DNA of 64,000 bases from JALYXI01 sp963716685 (GTDB lineage Bacteria > Acidobacteriota > Terriglobia > Bryobacterales > Bryobacteraceae). The position numbers and the translations under genes are program-made. Below the pieces are notes generated by a model. The model had not been told where the DNA came from and ran no database searches. It was given only the letters and a program-made list of their open reading frames with translations. The stretch lies in NCBI GenBank assembly GCA_963716685.1, contig CAVQTR010000002.1, positions 124,001-188,000 on the forward strand. The letters are read 5' to 3'. Numbering within the stretch: the first letter of the stretch is position 1; every line of letters begins with the position of its first letter. This document shows, one piece after another, positions 46,579-54,363 of this stretch.

Positions 46579-46937
46579 GAACCGGGATTGTAATTTTTGG
46601 GCACGGCTCGAGCGTAGCCTCGGCGAATGACGCCGTTCGGCGCGTGGCAGCGGAGGCCGCGGCGGACGGCGGCTTTGAGCTTTTCGAAACAGCGTTCCTC
46701 GACGTTGCTCCCCTCCTGCGGGATGCTGCAGCATGCCTCGCAGCGCGAGGCGCCGAGCGGATCCTGGTGGTTCCTTACTTCCTGACGCTGGGAATTCACC
46801 TGCAGCGCGACCTTCCCAATATGGTTCGGGAAATCGAAGCCGCGTGTCCCGGTCTGCGGATTGATGTCACGCCGCCGCTCGACGGACACCCGGCGCTGAG
46901 CGGCATTGTGGTGGATCGCGTCCGCGAGGCGACATGA
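46575..46937 (+). CDS. cbiX: CbiX/SirB-like sirohydrochlorin chelatase
   Basis: This 120-residue single-domain chelatase is of the short CbiX type. IVIFGHGSSVASANDAVRRV has the G-H-G-S signature with the metal-ligand histidine, and PYFLTLGIHLQRDLPNMV carries a second conserved H. These proteins insert Co or Fe (or Ni) into sirohydrochlorin in cobalamin or siroheme routes; the metal cannot be told from sequence. It overlaps the CBS gene (GTGA) and the FNR gene (ATGA), so the three genes are translated together. Confidence 0.9.
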   Translation: MRTGIVIFGHGSSVASANDAVRRVAAEAAADGGFELFETAFLDVAPLLRDAAACLAARGAERILVVPYFLTLGIHLQRDLPNMVREIEAACPGLRIDVTPPLDGHPALSGIVVDRVREAT

Positions 46938-47623
46938 AGGCGCGCCTGCTGGAATGGCGCGCCCTCTCTCCGGAGGTGCGGCATTTCCTGTTCGATGTTC
47001 CCGAACAGGAGTACCTGACTTTTCAGCCCGGCCAGTTTCTGTCGTTTACGGCTGAATTTGAAGGCCGGAACATCACCCGCGCGTACTCCATCGCTTCTCC
47101 GCCCCACATCAACCGCTTCGAGCTCTGCCTCAATCGGGTGGAGGAAGGGCGGTTTTCCCCTTATCTGTTCCGGCTGCAGCCGGGCGATGAAGTGGACATG
47201 AAAGGTCCCTATGGAACCTTCGTGTTCCGGCCGGTGATCACCGACACCCTCATGATTGGCACCGGCACCGGTGTCGCGCCGTTCCGCTCCATGCTGATGG
47301 CGCAGCTCCCGCACGATTCCACTCATCAGTTTGACCTGATCCTGGGAGTTCGGCACGAGCATGGCATCCTCTACCGCTCCGATTTCGAGGAACTGGCGCA
47401 ACACCATGCCAACTTCCGCTTCGACCCGACCCTGACCCGGCCCGAACCGAATTGGACCGGCCTGACAGGACGAGTTCAAAGCCACACGCTAAAGGCTTTG
47501 GGGGATCGTCGGGACGTGGATGTCTACATCTGCGGCATGAAAGAGATGGTGGATGATGTCCGTAAACTACTGAAAGAAGAGGGCTTGGAGCGCAAGCGGA
47601 TTATCGTGGAGAAGTACGACTGA
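46934..47623 (+). CDS. Ferredoxin-NADP reductase-like flavoprotein
   Basis: This 229-residue FNR-superfamily protein has an FAD-binding beta-barrel with RAYSIASPP (R-x-Y-S motif), then a GPYGTFVFRP loop. The nucleotide-binding half has GTGTGVAPFRSML and VYICGMKEMVDDV. It resembles short FNR proteins and reductase subunits that move electrons between NAD(P)H and ferredoxin-like partners. No iron-sulfur domain is present. It ends 16 bases before the dnaK -35 box. It is coupled to the chelatase gene upstream. Confidence 0.9.
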   Translation: MKARLLEWRALSPEVRHFLFDVPEQEYLTFQPGQFLSFTAEFEGRNITRAYSIASPPHINRFELCLNRVEEGRFSPYLFRLQPGDEVDMKGPYGTFVFRPVITDTLMIGTGTGVAPFRSMLMAQLPHDSTHQFDLILGVRHEHGILYRSDFEELAQHHANFRFDPTLTRPEPNWTGLTGRVQSHTLKALGDRRDVDVYICGMKEMVDDVRKLLKEEGLERKRIIVEKYD

Positions 47624-47638
47624 CTGGCCCTCCGAAAA

Positions 47639-47668
47639 CTTGACAACACCACACTAAAGTTTGATAAT
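47639..47668 (+). promoter_or_regulatory. dnaK promoter with HAIR-like HspR operator over the -35 box
   Basis: TTGACA (47640-47645), a 17-base spacer and GATAAT (47663-47668) form a near-consensus sigma-70 promoter. Across the -35 box lies CTTGACA-N7-ACTAAAG (47639-47659). It matches the HAIR operator consensus CTTGAGT-N7-ACTCAAG at 11 of 14 positions. HspR is encoded three genes downstream, so autoregulation is inferred. Confidence 0.7.
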
Positions 47669-47720
47669 GGTCTTGAACTAACGCGAAGCAGCGTATTTCA
47701 CCATTTCTCAGGAGTTCAAC

Positions 47721-49632
47721 ATGGGCAAAATTATCGGTATCGACCTCGGCACGACCAATTCCGTCGTGGCCGTAATGGAAGGCGGACAGCCGACTGTCAT
47801 TGCCAATCAGGAAGGCACCCGCACCACGCCGTCTGTCGTGGCATTTACGAAGTCGGGTGAACGTCTCGTGGGACAGGTCGCTAAGCGGCAGGCGATCACC
47901 AATCCCGAAAACACTATCTTTTCGATCAAGCGCTTCATGGGCCGCCGTTTCGATGAAGTGAGCGAAGAAATGAAGATGGTCCCTTATAAGGTCGTCAGAG
48001 GCGACAACGGCGACGCGCGCGTAGACATCGGTGGAAAGAAGCAGACTCCGCCCGAAATCTCGGCGATGATTCTCGAGCAAGCTGAAGGAAGCTGCCGAAT
48101 CTTACCTGGGCGAAAAAGTGACCCAGGCGGTAATTACCGTACCGGCGTATTTCAACGACGCCCAGCGGCAGGCGACCAAGGATGCCGGCAAAGTGGCGGG
48201 GCTGGAAGTGATGCGCATCATCAACGAGCCGACGGCGGCAGCACTGGCTTACGGTCTCGACAAGAAGAAGTCCGAAACCATCGCCGTTTACGATTTCGGC
48301 GGCGGTACGTTCGACGTATCCATCCTGGAAGTAGGCGATGGCGTTGTGGAAGTGAAATCCACGAACGGCGATACGCACCTGGGCGGTGACAACATCGATC
48401 AGCGCATTATCGACTGGATTATCGCTGAGTTCAAGAAGGAACAGGGCATCGATCTCTCGAAGGATCAGATGGCGTTGCAGCGTCTGAAGGAAGCGGCGGA
48501 AAAAGCCAAGATGGAGCTTTCCACGCTGATGGAGACGGAGATTAACCTGCCGTTCATCACGGCGGACGCAACCGGTCCCAAACACCTGCAGATGAAGCTG
48601 ACCCGGATGCGCTTCGAGCAGATGGTGGACGACATCCTGCAGAAGACCATGGAACCCTGCAAGAAGGCCATGGCCGACGCGGGCGTGACGCCCCAGAACA
48701 TCGACGAAGTGGTCATGGTGGGCGGCTCGACCCGCATCCCGAAGATCCAGGCCATGGTGAAGAACCTGTTCGGCAAGGATCCGAACCGCAGCGTGAACCC
48801 CGACGAAGTGGTCGCGGTAGGCGCGGCGATTCAGGGCGGCGTGCTTGGCGGCGACGTGAAAGACGTGCTGCTGCTGGACGTAACTCCGCTTTCGCTCGGT
48901 ATCGAAACGCAGGGCGGCGTGATGACGCGGTTGATCGACCGCAACACCACCATCCCTACGCGCAAGAGCCAGACGTTCTCGACGGCGGCCGATAATCAGA
49001 CCACGGTCGAAATCAAAGTTTGCCAGGGCGAGCGCACCATGGCCAACGACAACAAGGTGCTCGGCATTTTCCAGCTGGTAGGAATTCCGCCCGCGCCGCG
49101 CGGTGTACCGCAGATCGATGTAACGTTTGACATTGATGCCAACGGTATTCTGAACGTCACCGCGAAGGACAAGGGAACCAACAACGAGCAGAAGATCACC
49201 ATCACCTCTTCCTCCGGCCTGTCGAAGGACGAAGTGGAGAAGATGGCGAAAGACGCCGAAAGCCATGCGGCCGATGACCGCAAGGCCAAAGACCAGATCG
49301 AAGCGCGCAACCGCGCGGACTCGATGATCTACAACATCGAGAAGACGCTGAAGGAAAATCGTGACAAGGTGAGCGCCGAAGATGCGAAAGCCATTGAGGA
49401 CGCTATTGAAGACACGAAGAAGACCATGAACGAGAACGACGCGGACAAGCTGAACGCGTCCACGGACCGGCTGACCGCCGCCAGCCACAAACTGGCGGAG
49501 GCGATGTACAAACAGTCCGCCGGAACACAGACCCCGCCGACGGGTGAAACCAACGGCACGGGACCGAAGCATGACAAACCGAAGGACGATGTGGTTGACG
49601 CGGAGTTTGTTGACGTAGACGACAAGAAGTAA
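47721..49632 (+). CDS. dnaK: Chaperone protein DnaK (one frameshift)
   Basis: This Hsp70 would be 636 residues once corrected. It has the ATPase motifs GIDLGTTNSVVAVME, FDDKVIP-equivalent regions, VYDFGGGTFDVSIL, VVMVGGSTRIPKIQ and VNPDEVVAVGAAIQ. The linker DVLLLDVTPLSLGIETQGGV is followed by the peptide-binding domain. The frame breaks at 48079-48081, where CTC-GAG-CAAG-CTG must lose one base to give L-E-Q-L-K-E-A-A-E-S-Y-L-G-E-K. The insertion separates a 119-residue N-terminal piece from the rest; the rest is colinear. A good Shine-Dalgarno (AGGAG) precedes the ATG. dnaK is essential under stress, so a real frameshift here is unlikely. Confidence 0.95.
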
Positions 49633-49640
49633 AAAGGTGA

Positions 49641-49673
49641 AGAGCGGGTTCCCGATGGAGCCCGCTCTTTTTT
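49641..49673 (+). terminator. Rho-independent terminator between dnaK and dnaJ
   Basis: An eight-base stem AGAGCGGG (49641-49648) pairs with CCCGCTCT (49661-49668) around a 12-base loop and is followed by a run of six T (49668-49673). It lies nine bases after the dnaK stop and ends seven bases before the dnaJ ATG, so it should reduce read-through into dnaJ and hspR. Confidence 0.85.
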
Positions 49674-49680
49674 GATCAGA

Positions 49681-50881
49681 ATGGCGACCTCAAAAGATTA
49701 TTACGAGACGCTGAATGTGCCGAAAACGGCCTCGGCGGACGAGATCCGGAAATCCTACCGGAAGCTCGCGCGTAAATATCACCCGGATTTGAACCCCGGC
49801 GATAAGTCGGCCGAAGACCGCTTCAAGACGGTTCAGGAAGCGTACGACGTCCTGAGCGATGACAAGAAGCGCTCGGTTTACGATCAGGTCGGGTTCTATT
49901 CGGACAACATGGCGCAGGGCGGCGGTCCGGGTAGCGGCGGCGGCGGTCCGCAGGGTTCCGGCCGTCCGAATATGGATTTCAACGGCTTCGATTTTTCCGA
50001 TTTTGCGCGCCAGCAGGGCGAAGCCCGCAGCGGCGCACGGCAGTCGGAAAATGGCGGAGCCTTTCGCGATTTGTTTTCTCAGTTTTTCCGCGGCGGCGAA
50101 AGCGGCGGCGCGCCGGAGCTGGAACCCGAAAAGGGCAGCGATCTGGAGTATGCGGTCAGCATCGATTTCTGGCAGGCCATCCGGGGAACGCAGGCGAAGC
50201 TCGATGTAACCCGGCACGAAGTCTGTCCGACCTGTCAGGGTTCAGGCCAGGCGAATACCGGATCAGTGACCTGTCCGCAGTGCAACGGCAGCGGGCAACG
50301 TGACCCAGATGGCCGGAGCCATGAAGTTCAATTTGACGTGTCCGCGCTGCAACGGCAAAGGCCGGCTGCGCAATGCCTGCCCGACGTGCCACGGCGACGG
50401 CCGGATCGCGAAAACAGAGGTGGTGGAAGTGCGGATTCCGCCTGGAGCGCAGGACGGCTCGCGGTTGCGGGTGCCCGGCAAAGGCAATGCCGGGACGCAC
50501 GGAGCGCCAGCCGGCGACCTGTATATCACGACGCGGGTGGAAGAGCATCCGTTCTTCAAGCGGGAAGGCGATCAGATCAATATCCGCGTTCCGGTGACGG
50601 TGTCCGAAGCCGGTCTGGGCGCCAAGATCGAGGTGCCAACCATCGATGGCCGGGCGCTGCTGAAGATTCCGCCCGGCACGCAGAACGCGCAGAAGTTCCG
50701 GCTGCGTGAGAAGGGCGTGTTCAACGCCCGGAAGGATCAGCGCGGCGACCAGATTGTGGAAGTTTCCATTCAGGCGCCGAAGGTTCAGGATGAGCGCACG
50801 AAGGAAATTCTGCGCGAACTGGCCCAGTTGCATCCGGAAGACCCGCGCGCGGCTCTTTGGGCCGCGGGCGGTAACGATTAA
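49681..50881 (+). CDS. dnaJ: Co-chaperone DnaJ (one frameshift)
   Basis: This J-domain protein of about 399 residues stimulates DnaK. It has DYYETLNVPKTASADEIRKS, the RKYHPDLNPGD H-P-D motif, a Gly/Phe-rich linker and a zinc finger with four C-x-x-C-x-G-x-G repeats (CPTCQGSG, CPQCNGSG, CPRCNGKG, CPTCHGDG). The C-terminal substrate-binding part follows. The frame breaks at about 50299, between the second and third zinc repeats. GGG-CAA-C-GTG loses one base to give G-Q-V-T-Q-M, a one-base insertion. No Shine-Dalgarno is obvious. grpE is not in this cluster. Confidence 0.93.
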
Positions 50882-50897
50882 ACTTTGAGGTAATCCG

Positions 50898-51279
50898 ATG
50901 CGCAGTAAATCCAAAGCATCCTACATGATCTCCTCGGTTGCGGAGCAGTACGGCGATCCATCCGCAGACGCTGCGCCTCTACGAGCGCGAAGGGCTGCTG
51001 AAGCCCTCGCGTTCGGACGGCAACACGCGCCTGTTCACCGAAGAAGATCTGGAACGGCTGGAAGTGATTCTGCATCTGACGCGGGATTTGGGCGTGAACC
51101 TCGCGGGGGTGGAGATCATCCTGAACATGCGCGAGAAGATGGCGGAGATGCATCGGCAGATCGAAGACTTCGTTTCCACGGTGAACTGCGAGCTGGCATC
51201 GCGGCCGCCGGCCGCCCGCGATTCGCGGGGCAAGAACTCGCTCATCCCGGTTCTGCGTTTCACTACGGTGAGACGATAA
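50898..51279 (+). CDS. hspR: HspR-like MerR-family heat-shock repressor (one frameshift)
   Basis: This MerR-type regulator is about 126 residues after correction. MISSVAEQYGIHPQTLRLYEREGLLKPSRS followed by NTRLFTEEDLERLE is the signature of HspR. The frame breaks at 50955, where TAC-GGC-G-ATC reads as Y-G-D without correction and Y-G-I-H-P-Q after removal of one G. The helix LTRDLGVNLAGVEIIL matches the HspR C-terminal part. The gene follows dnaJ by 16 bases. In other bacteria HspR, helped by DnaK, binds HAIR sites and represses dnaK; a HAIR-like site lies upstream of dnaK here. Confidence 0.88.
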
Positions 51280-51307
51280 CCCGCGCGCGACGTCGATAAT
51301 AGTAGTG

Positions 51308-52091
51308 ATGTCGAAGTTTCCGCTGCTGTTGCTCGCGAGCACGGCGCTCTTTGCCCAGACGCCCGCGAACCCCTTCGAAAAAGCGCCTCCTGATGTGGAC
51401 GACGCGCTGCGCGCGCGCGTGACGGAGTTCTATCAGGATCACGTGGACAGCAAGTTCCGCAAAGCGGAGATGCTGGTGGCCGAAGAATCGAAGGACGGCT
51501 TCTATGCCGCGAACAAACCGGCGCTGAAGGCGTTCCGGGTCACAGACATCGCCTACTCCGAGAACTACACCAAGGCCAAAGTGACCATCGTCGGGCAAGA
51601 TGATGATCACGTTCATGGGCATGAACGCGCGCCTGATGGACGTGCCGTTTCCGAGCTACTGGAAGATAGAAAGCGGCAAGTGGTGTTGGTACATCTTCAA
51701 CGATCCCAACCGGATGACTCCTTTCGGCAAGATCAATCCGGAAACCACCAAGAATGCCGAAGCGACCGCGATGTCATCTTTCAAGATGATGGATGTCGCG
51801 ACGGTGACCAGCGCGGTGAAGGCGGACCGCACCTCGGTGAAGCTGCCGAAGACAGCGGGCGCACAGGAGCAGGTCACGATTCTGAACCAGATGCCCGGTC
51901 CGGTAACTTTGCAGCTAAGCGATACGAAGTTCCCGGAGCTCTCGGTTAAACTGGATCAAACGAATCTTAATGCGGGGCAGAAAGCGATCCTGACGATTCG
52001 AACGGTGGGACCGGGCGAGTTTGTGTCCCGGATCATCCGGGTTCTGGTACAGCCAACCAACCAGGCAATCGATATTCAAGTTACTTACTAA
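51308..52091 (+). CDS. Secreted hypothetical protein (one frameshift)
   Basis: This protein of about 260 residues starts MSKFPLLLLASTALFAQ, a signal peptide, and is not assigned to a family. The N-terminal half contains FYQDHVDSKFRKAEMLVAEESKDGFYAANKPALKAFRVTD; the C-terminal half is beta-rich with VTILNQMPGPVTLQLSDTKFPELS. The frame breaks at 51599, where CAA-G-ATG must lose a base so that V-G-Q-M-M-I-T-F-M-G-M follows. The last codons form part of the 16-bp inverted repeat at 52088-52122. Function is unknown. Confidence 0.7.
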
Positions 52092-52122
52092 GTGGACCGG
52101 CCAGGTTGGCCGGTCCACTTAG
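52088..52122. terminator. Perfect 16-bp inverted repeat, probable bidirectional terminator
   Basis: A 16-base arm (52088-52103) pairs perfectly with its reverse complement (52107-52122) around a three-base loop. It sits between convergent genes, overlapping the stop codon of the left one and 10 bases from the stop of the right one. There is no T-run, so termination strength depends on the hairpin alone; a protein-binding palindrome is the alternative. Confidence 0.6.
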
Positions 52123-52132
52123 TTACCGCATC

Positions 52133-54238
52133 CTACTGAAGGAAAATCTGGTTCGGGTCAGAGTAAACCGTTCCGGACGGACCCACGACCGCGATGGACA
52201 GAGGCGCCGCTCCCGAAGGACCAACTCCGGCAGCAGGCATCTGCAGCGTAATTTCGTAGGTGCCGATCAGGTTACGCGCATAGATTGCCTGAACAATCGT
52301 CACCCCACCATTGTTGACGCCCGCGACGAGAGGCAAGGTAACCGTGGGATCTGATCCGGCCGGCGAGTAATTGCCGGTAGCCACCGAAGGGGTGACCGGA
52401 CCAAGGCCGGTGAGATAGACGCGGATATTCTCGCCGCGGGCAGCGGGGTTCTGCGCGGTGACGAGCGTTCCGTTTGGACGCAGCGCAATGGCACGGCTGA
52501 CACCGTCACTCTGGACCATCGAGAAGAAACCCGGGCTGACCGCATTCACGGTCACGAAGGCGTTGTTCGAGCCACCGCCCGCGACGGAGATCTTGATGGG
52601 CAGCGTGCCCGCCGCCAGTTCGTACGGCACCTGAATGGTGACGGATTGGGCACCATTCACATTGGCCACGTTAAAGATGGGAGCGGGGATGTTGCCGATG
52701 GTGACACTGACACCGGCGACGGTAAAGGGTGGCGGTCCAAACTCGCTGCCGCTGACCACGCCTGTGACGTTACCCGACACAAGGCCCTGAGCCGTGATGG
52801 TGACGATGGATCCGGGTGAGAGCGAGTTCGCCACGTTGCTCGCACCGTTGAAGTAGCTGAAGTTGGTCGGGCCGGGAGGATTGGCGGTCAGGTTGAAGGT
52901 GGTGGAGAATCCGCCATTGGTGGTCGCCGTGATAGTAATGGGTCCCGCGGTAGGACCGGCGGTGACGGTAGTGGATGCCTGGCCGTTGCCGCCCGTGGCG
53001 ACATTGGAAGTGCCGAGCGTGGCTGAGCCGCTGGTTACCGCGAACGTCACCGTCGCGCCGGCAACCGGCTGGCTGGTGGGTCCGTTCACCTGCACGACAA
53101 GCGGCGCGGAAAACGACTGATTGATGAACGCCGTCTGACCGCCGCCGGAAATTGCAGTAATGCCGGAGACATTGATATTGACGGTTTCGGTGAAGACAGC
53201 GGGATTCTTGACGAAGTTATTGACGTCAGTTACCGCGATCTGAATCGCGCCGGGAACGTTGCCCAGAGTCACGCGAGCGGAAACCCGTCCGTTGGCGTCG
53301 GAGACGTTCGCGACGTTGCTGAACGTTGCGCCGCCCGGAGTCAGTGACGTGAAGTTTACACCGACGCCGGAGAGGATGTTGCCGGCGAGATCGGCCACCT
53401 GGGCGACAATCTGCTGCGGCAGAGCCTGACCGGGAAGACCGGTTTGATTGTTGCCGGAGAGGATGGTGATGATACCGGGATTGCCAACCTGGACGGTGAA
53501 CCCATTATTCCCGAAGGTAAAGGCTCCACCAACATTAATGGTGAAGGTTCCGCTTCCGGTTTTGCCAAACAGCGGTGTACAGGTCGCGGTGCCGGTGCTG
53601 TCCGTCAGCACATACGGACCTTCTTTACAGGAGATAGTGCCGCCGGTGCCGTTCCCGGCATCGGTCGAGATGGAGACGGAGACTCCGGGGATACCGCCGT
53701 AACCAAAAGCCTGGCCGACTAACACCTGAATCGGAACGGAGCCAGTGGTGCCTGCAGCTCCGGAAAGGATGGTGCCGGAACCGGTGATTGGGTATAAGAC
53801 GGTCGCAGTTAGTACGGAGCCTCCGCTGGCCGTGATGTTGGCTGTGGTCTCGATGAAACTCACCGCTGCGGAGCCATAAGTGGCTGTTACGGAATTCGTC
53901 ACGTAGTTCAGCGTCTGGCCAAAGAGATTCGCGCCGGTATAGGCGACCGAGGCATATCCGTTCGCGTCGGTCACTCCCGAGATCGCGGTCTGTCCGCCAG
54001 CGGTTCCGGTCTGGGTAGCGATGAAACTCACCGTCTGACCCGGATAAGGCTGGTTCTGCGAGTTCAGCAACTGGACAACGAGCGGCTGCGTGGCAACCGA
54101 TCCGGTCTGGACGATCTGGCCGTTTCCGGACACGATGGTCAGGGTCTGCGCGCTGGCGGCGCCGGCAGTCAGGAGGACAACGGCAAAAATAGGCAGTGAA
54201 TTAGAAGTTAGTTTCGAAATAGATGAACCGATTTTCAT
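52133..54238 (-). CDS. Secreted Ig-like (Big-1 type) repeat protein with TIGR03437 C-terminal domain
   Basis: This protein of 701 residues has a signal peptide ending near GAASAQ. Three Ig-like repeats lie at about 27-125, 249-335 and 350-450. They show the pattern of intimin/invasin-type bacterial Ig domains (TQPLVVQLLNSQNQPYPGQTVSF, DANGYASVAY, VTFAVTSGSATLG). The C-terminal portion (about 475-701) is a TIGR03437 domain: NVANSLSPGSIVTITAQGL, GAQSVTIQVPYELAAG, VYLTGLGPVTP. The ATG at 54238 has a clear AGGA a few bases upstream. It probably acts on the cell surface as an adhesin or scaffold; no enzyme motif is present. Confidence 0.8.
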   Translation of the reverse strand: MKIGSSISKLTSNSLPIFAVVLLTAGAASAQTLTIVSGNGQIVQTGSVATQPLVVQLLNSQNQPYPGQTVSFIATQTGTAGGQTAISGVTDANGYASVAYTGANLFGQTLNYVTNSVTATYGSAAVSFIETTANITASGGSVLTATVLYPITGSGTILSGAAGTTGSVPIQVLVGQAFGYGGIPGVSVSISTDAGNGTGGTISCKEGPYVLTDSTGTATCTPLFGKTGSGTFTINVGGAFTFGNNGFTVQVGNPGIITILSGNNQTGLPGQALPQQIVAQVADLAGNILSGVGVNFTSLTPGGATFSNVANVSDANGRVSARVTLGNVPGAIQIAVTDVNNFVKNPAVFTETVNINVSGITAISGGGQTAFINQSFSAPLVVQVNGPTSQPVAGATVTFAVTSGSATLGTSNVATGGNGQASTTVTAGPTAGPITITATTNGGFSTTFNLTANPPGPTNFSYFNGASNVANSLSPGSIVTITAQGLVSGNVTGVVSGSEFGPPPFTVAGVSVTIGNIPAPIFNVANVNGAQSVTIQVPYELAAGTLPIKISVAGGGSNNAFVTVNAVSPGFFSMVQSDGVSRAIALRPNGTLVTAQNPAARGENIRVYLTGLGPVTPSVATGNYSPAGSDPTVTLPLVAGVNNGGVTIVQAIYARNLIGTYEITLQMPAAGVGPSGAAPLSIAVVGPSGTVYSDPNQIFLQ

Positions 54239-54316
54239 GTAATCCTTTCCAGCTTGTACGTCAGTTGTCATCTTACATGTTTCAAGCAAGGCGAGTAAGA
54301 GGAACATTCAGGCAAT

Positions 54317-54345
54317 AAAAAAGGGGGAGCCGAAGCTCCCCCTTT
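54317..54345 (-). terminator. Rho-independent terminator with UUCG loop
   Basis: On the minus strand an 11-base stem (54345-54335 with 54330-54320) closes a UUCG tetraloop, and a run of T follows. It lies 18 bases after the stop of the 54364 gene, so it should terminate that transcript. Confidence 0.85.
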
Positions 54346-54363
54346 GTCGTGCAGACTGCTATG

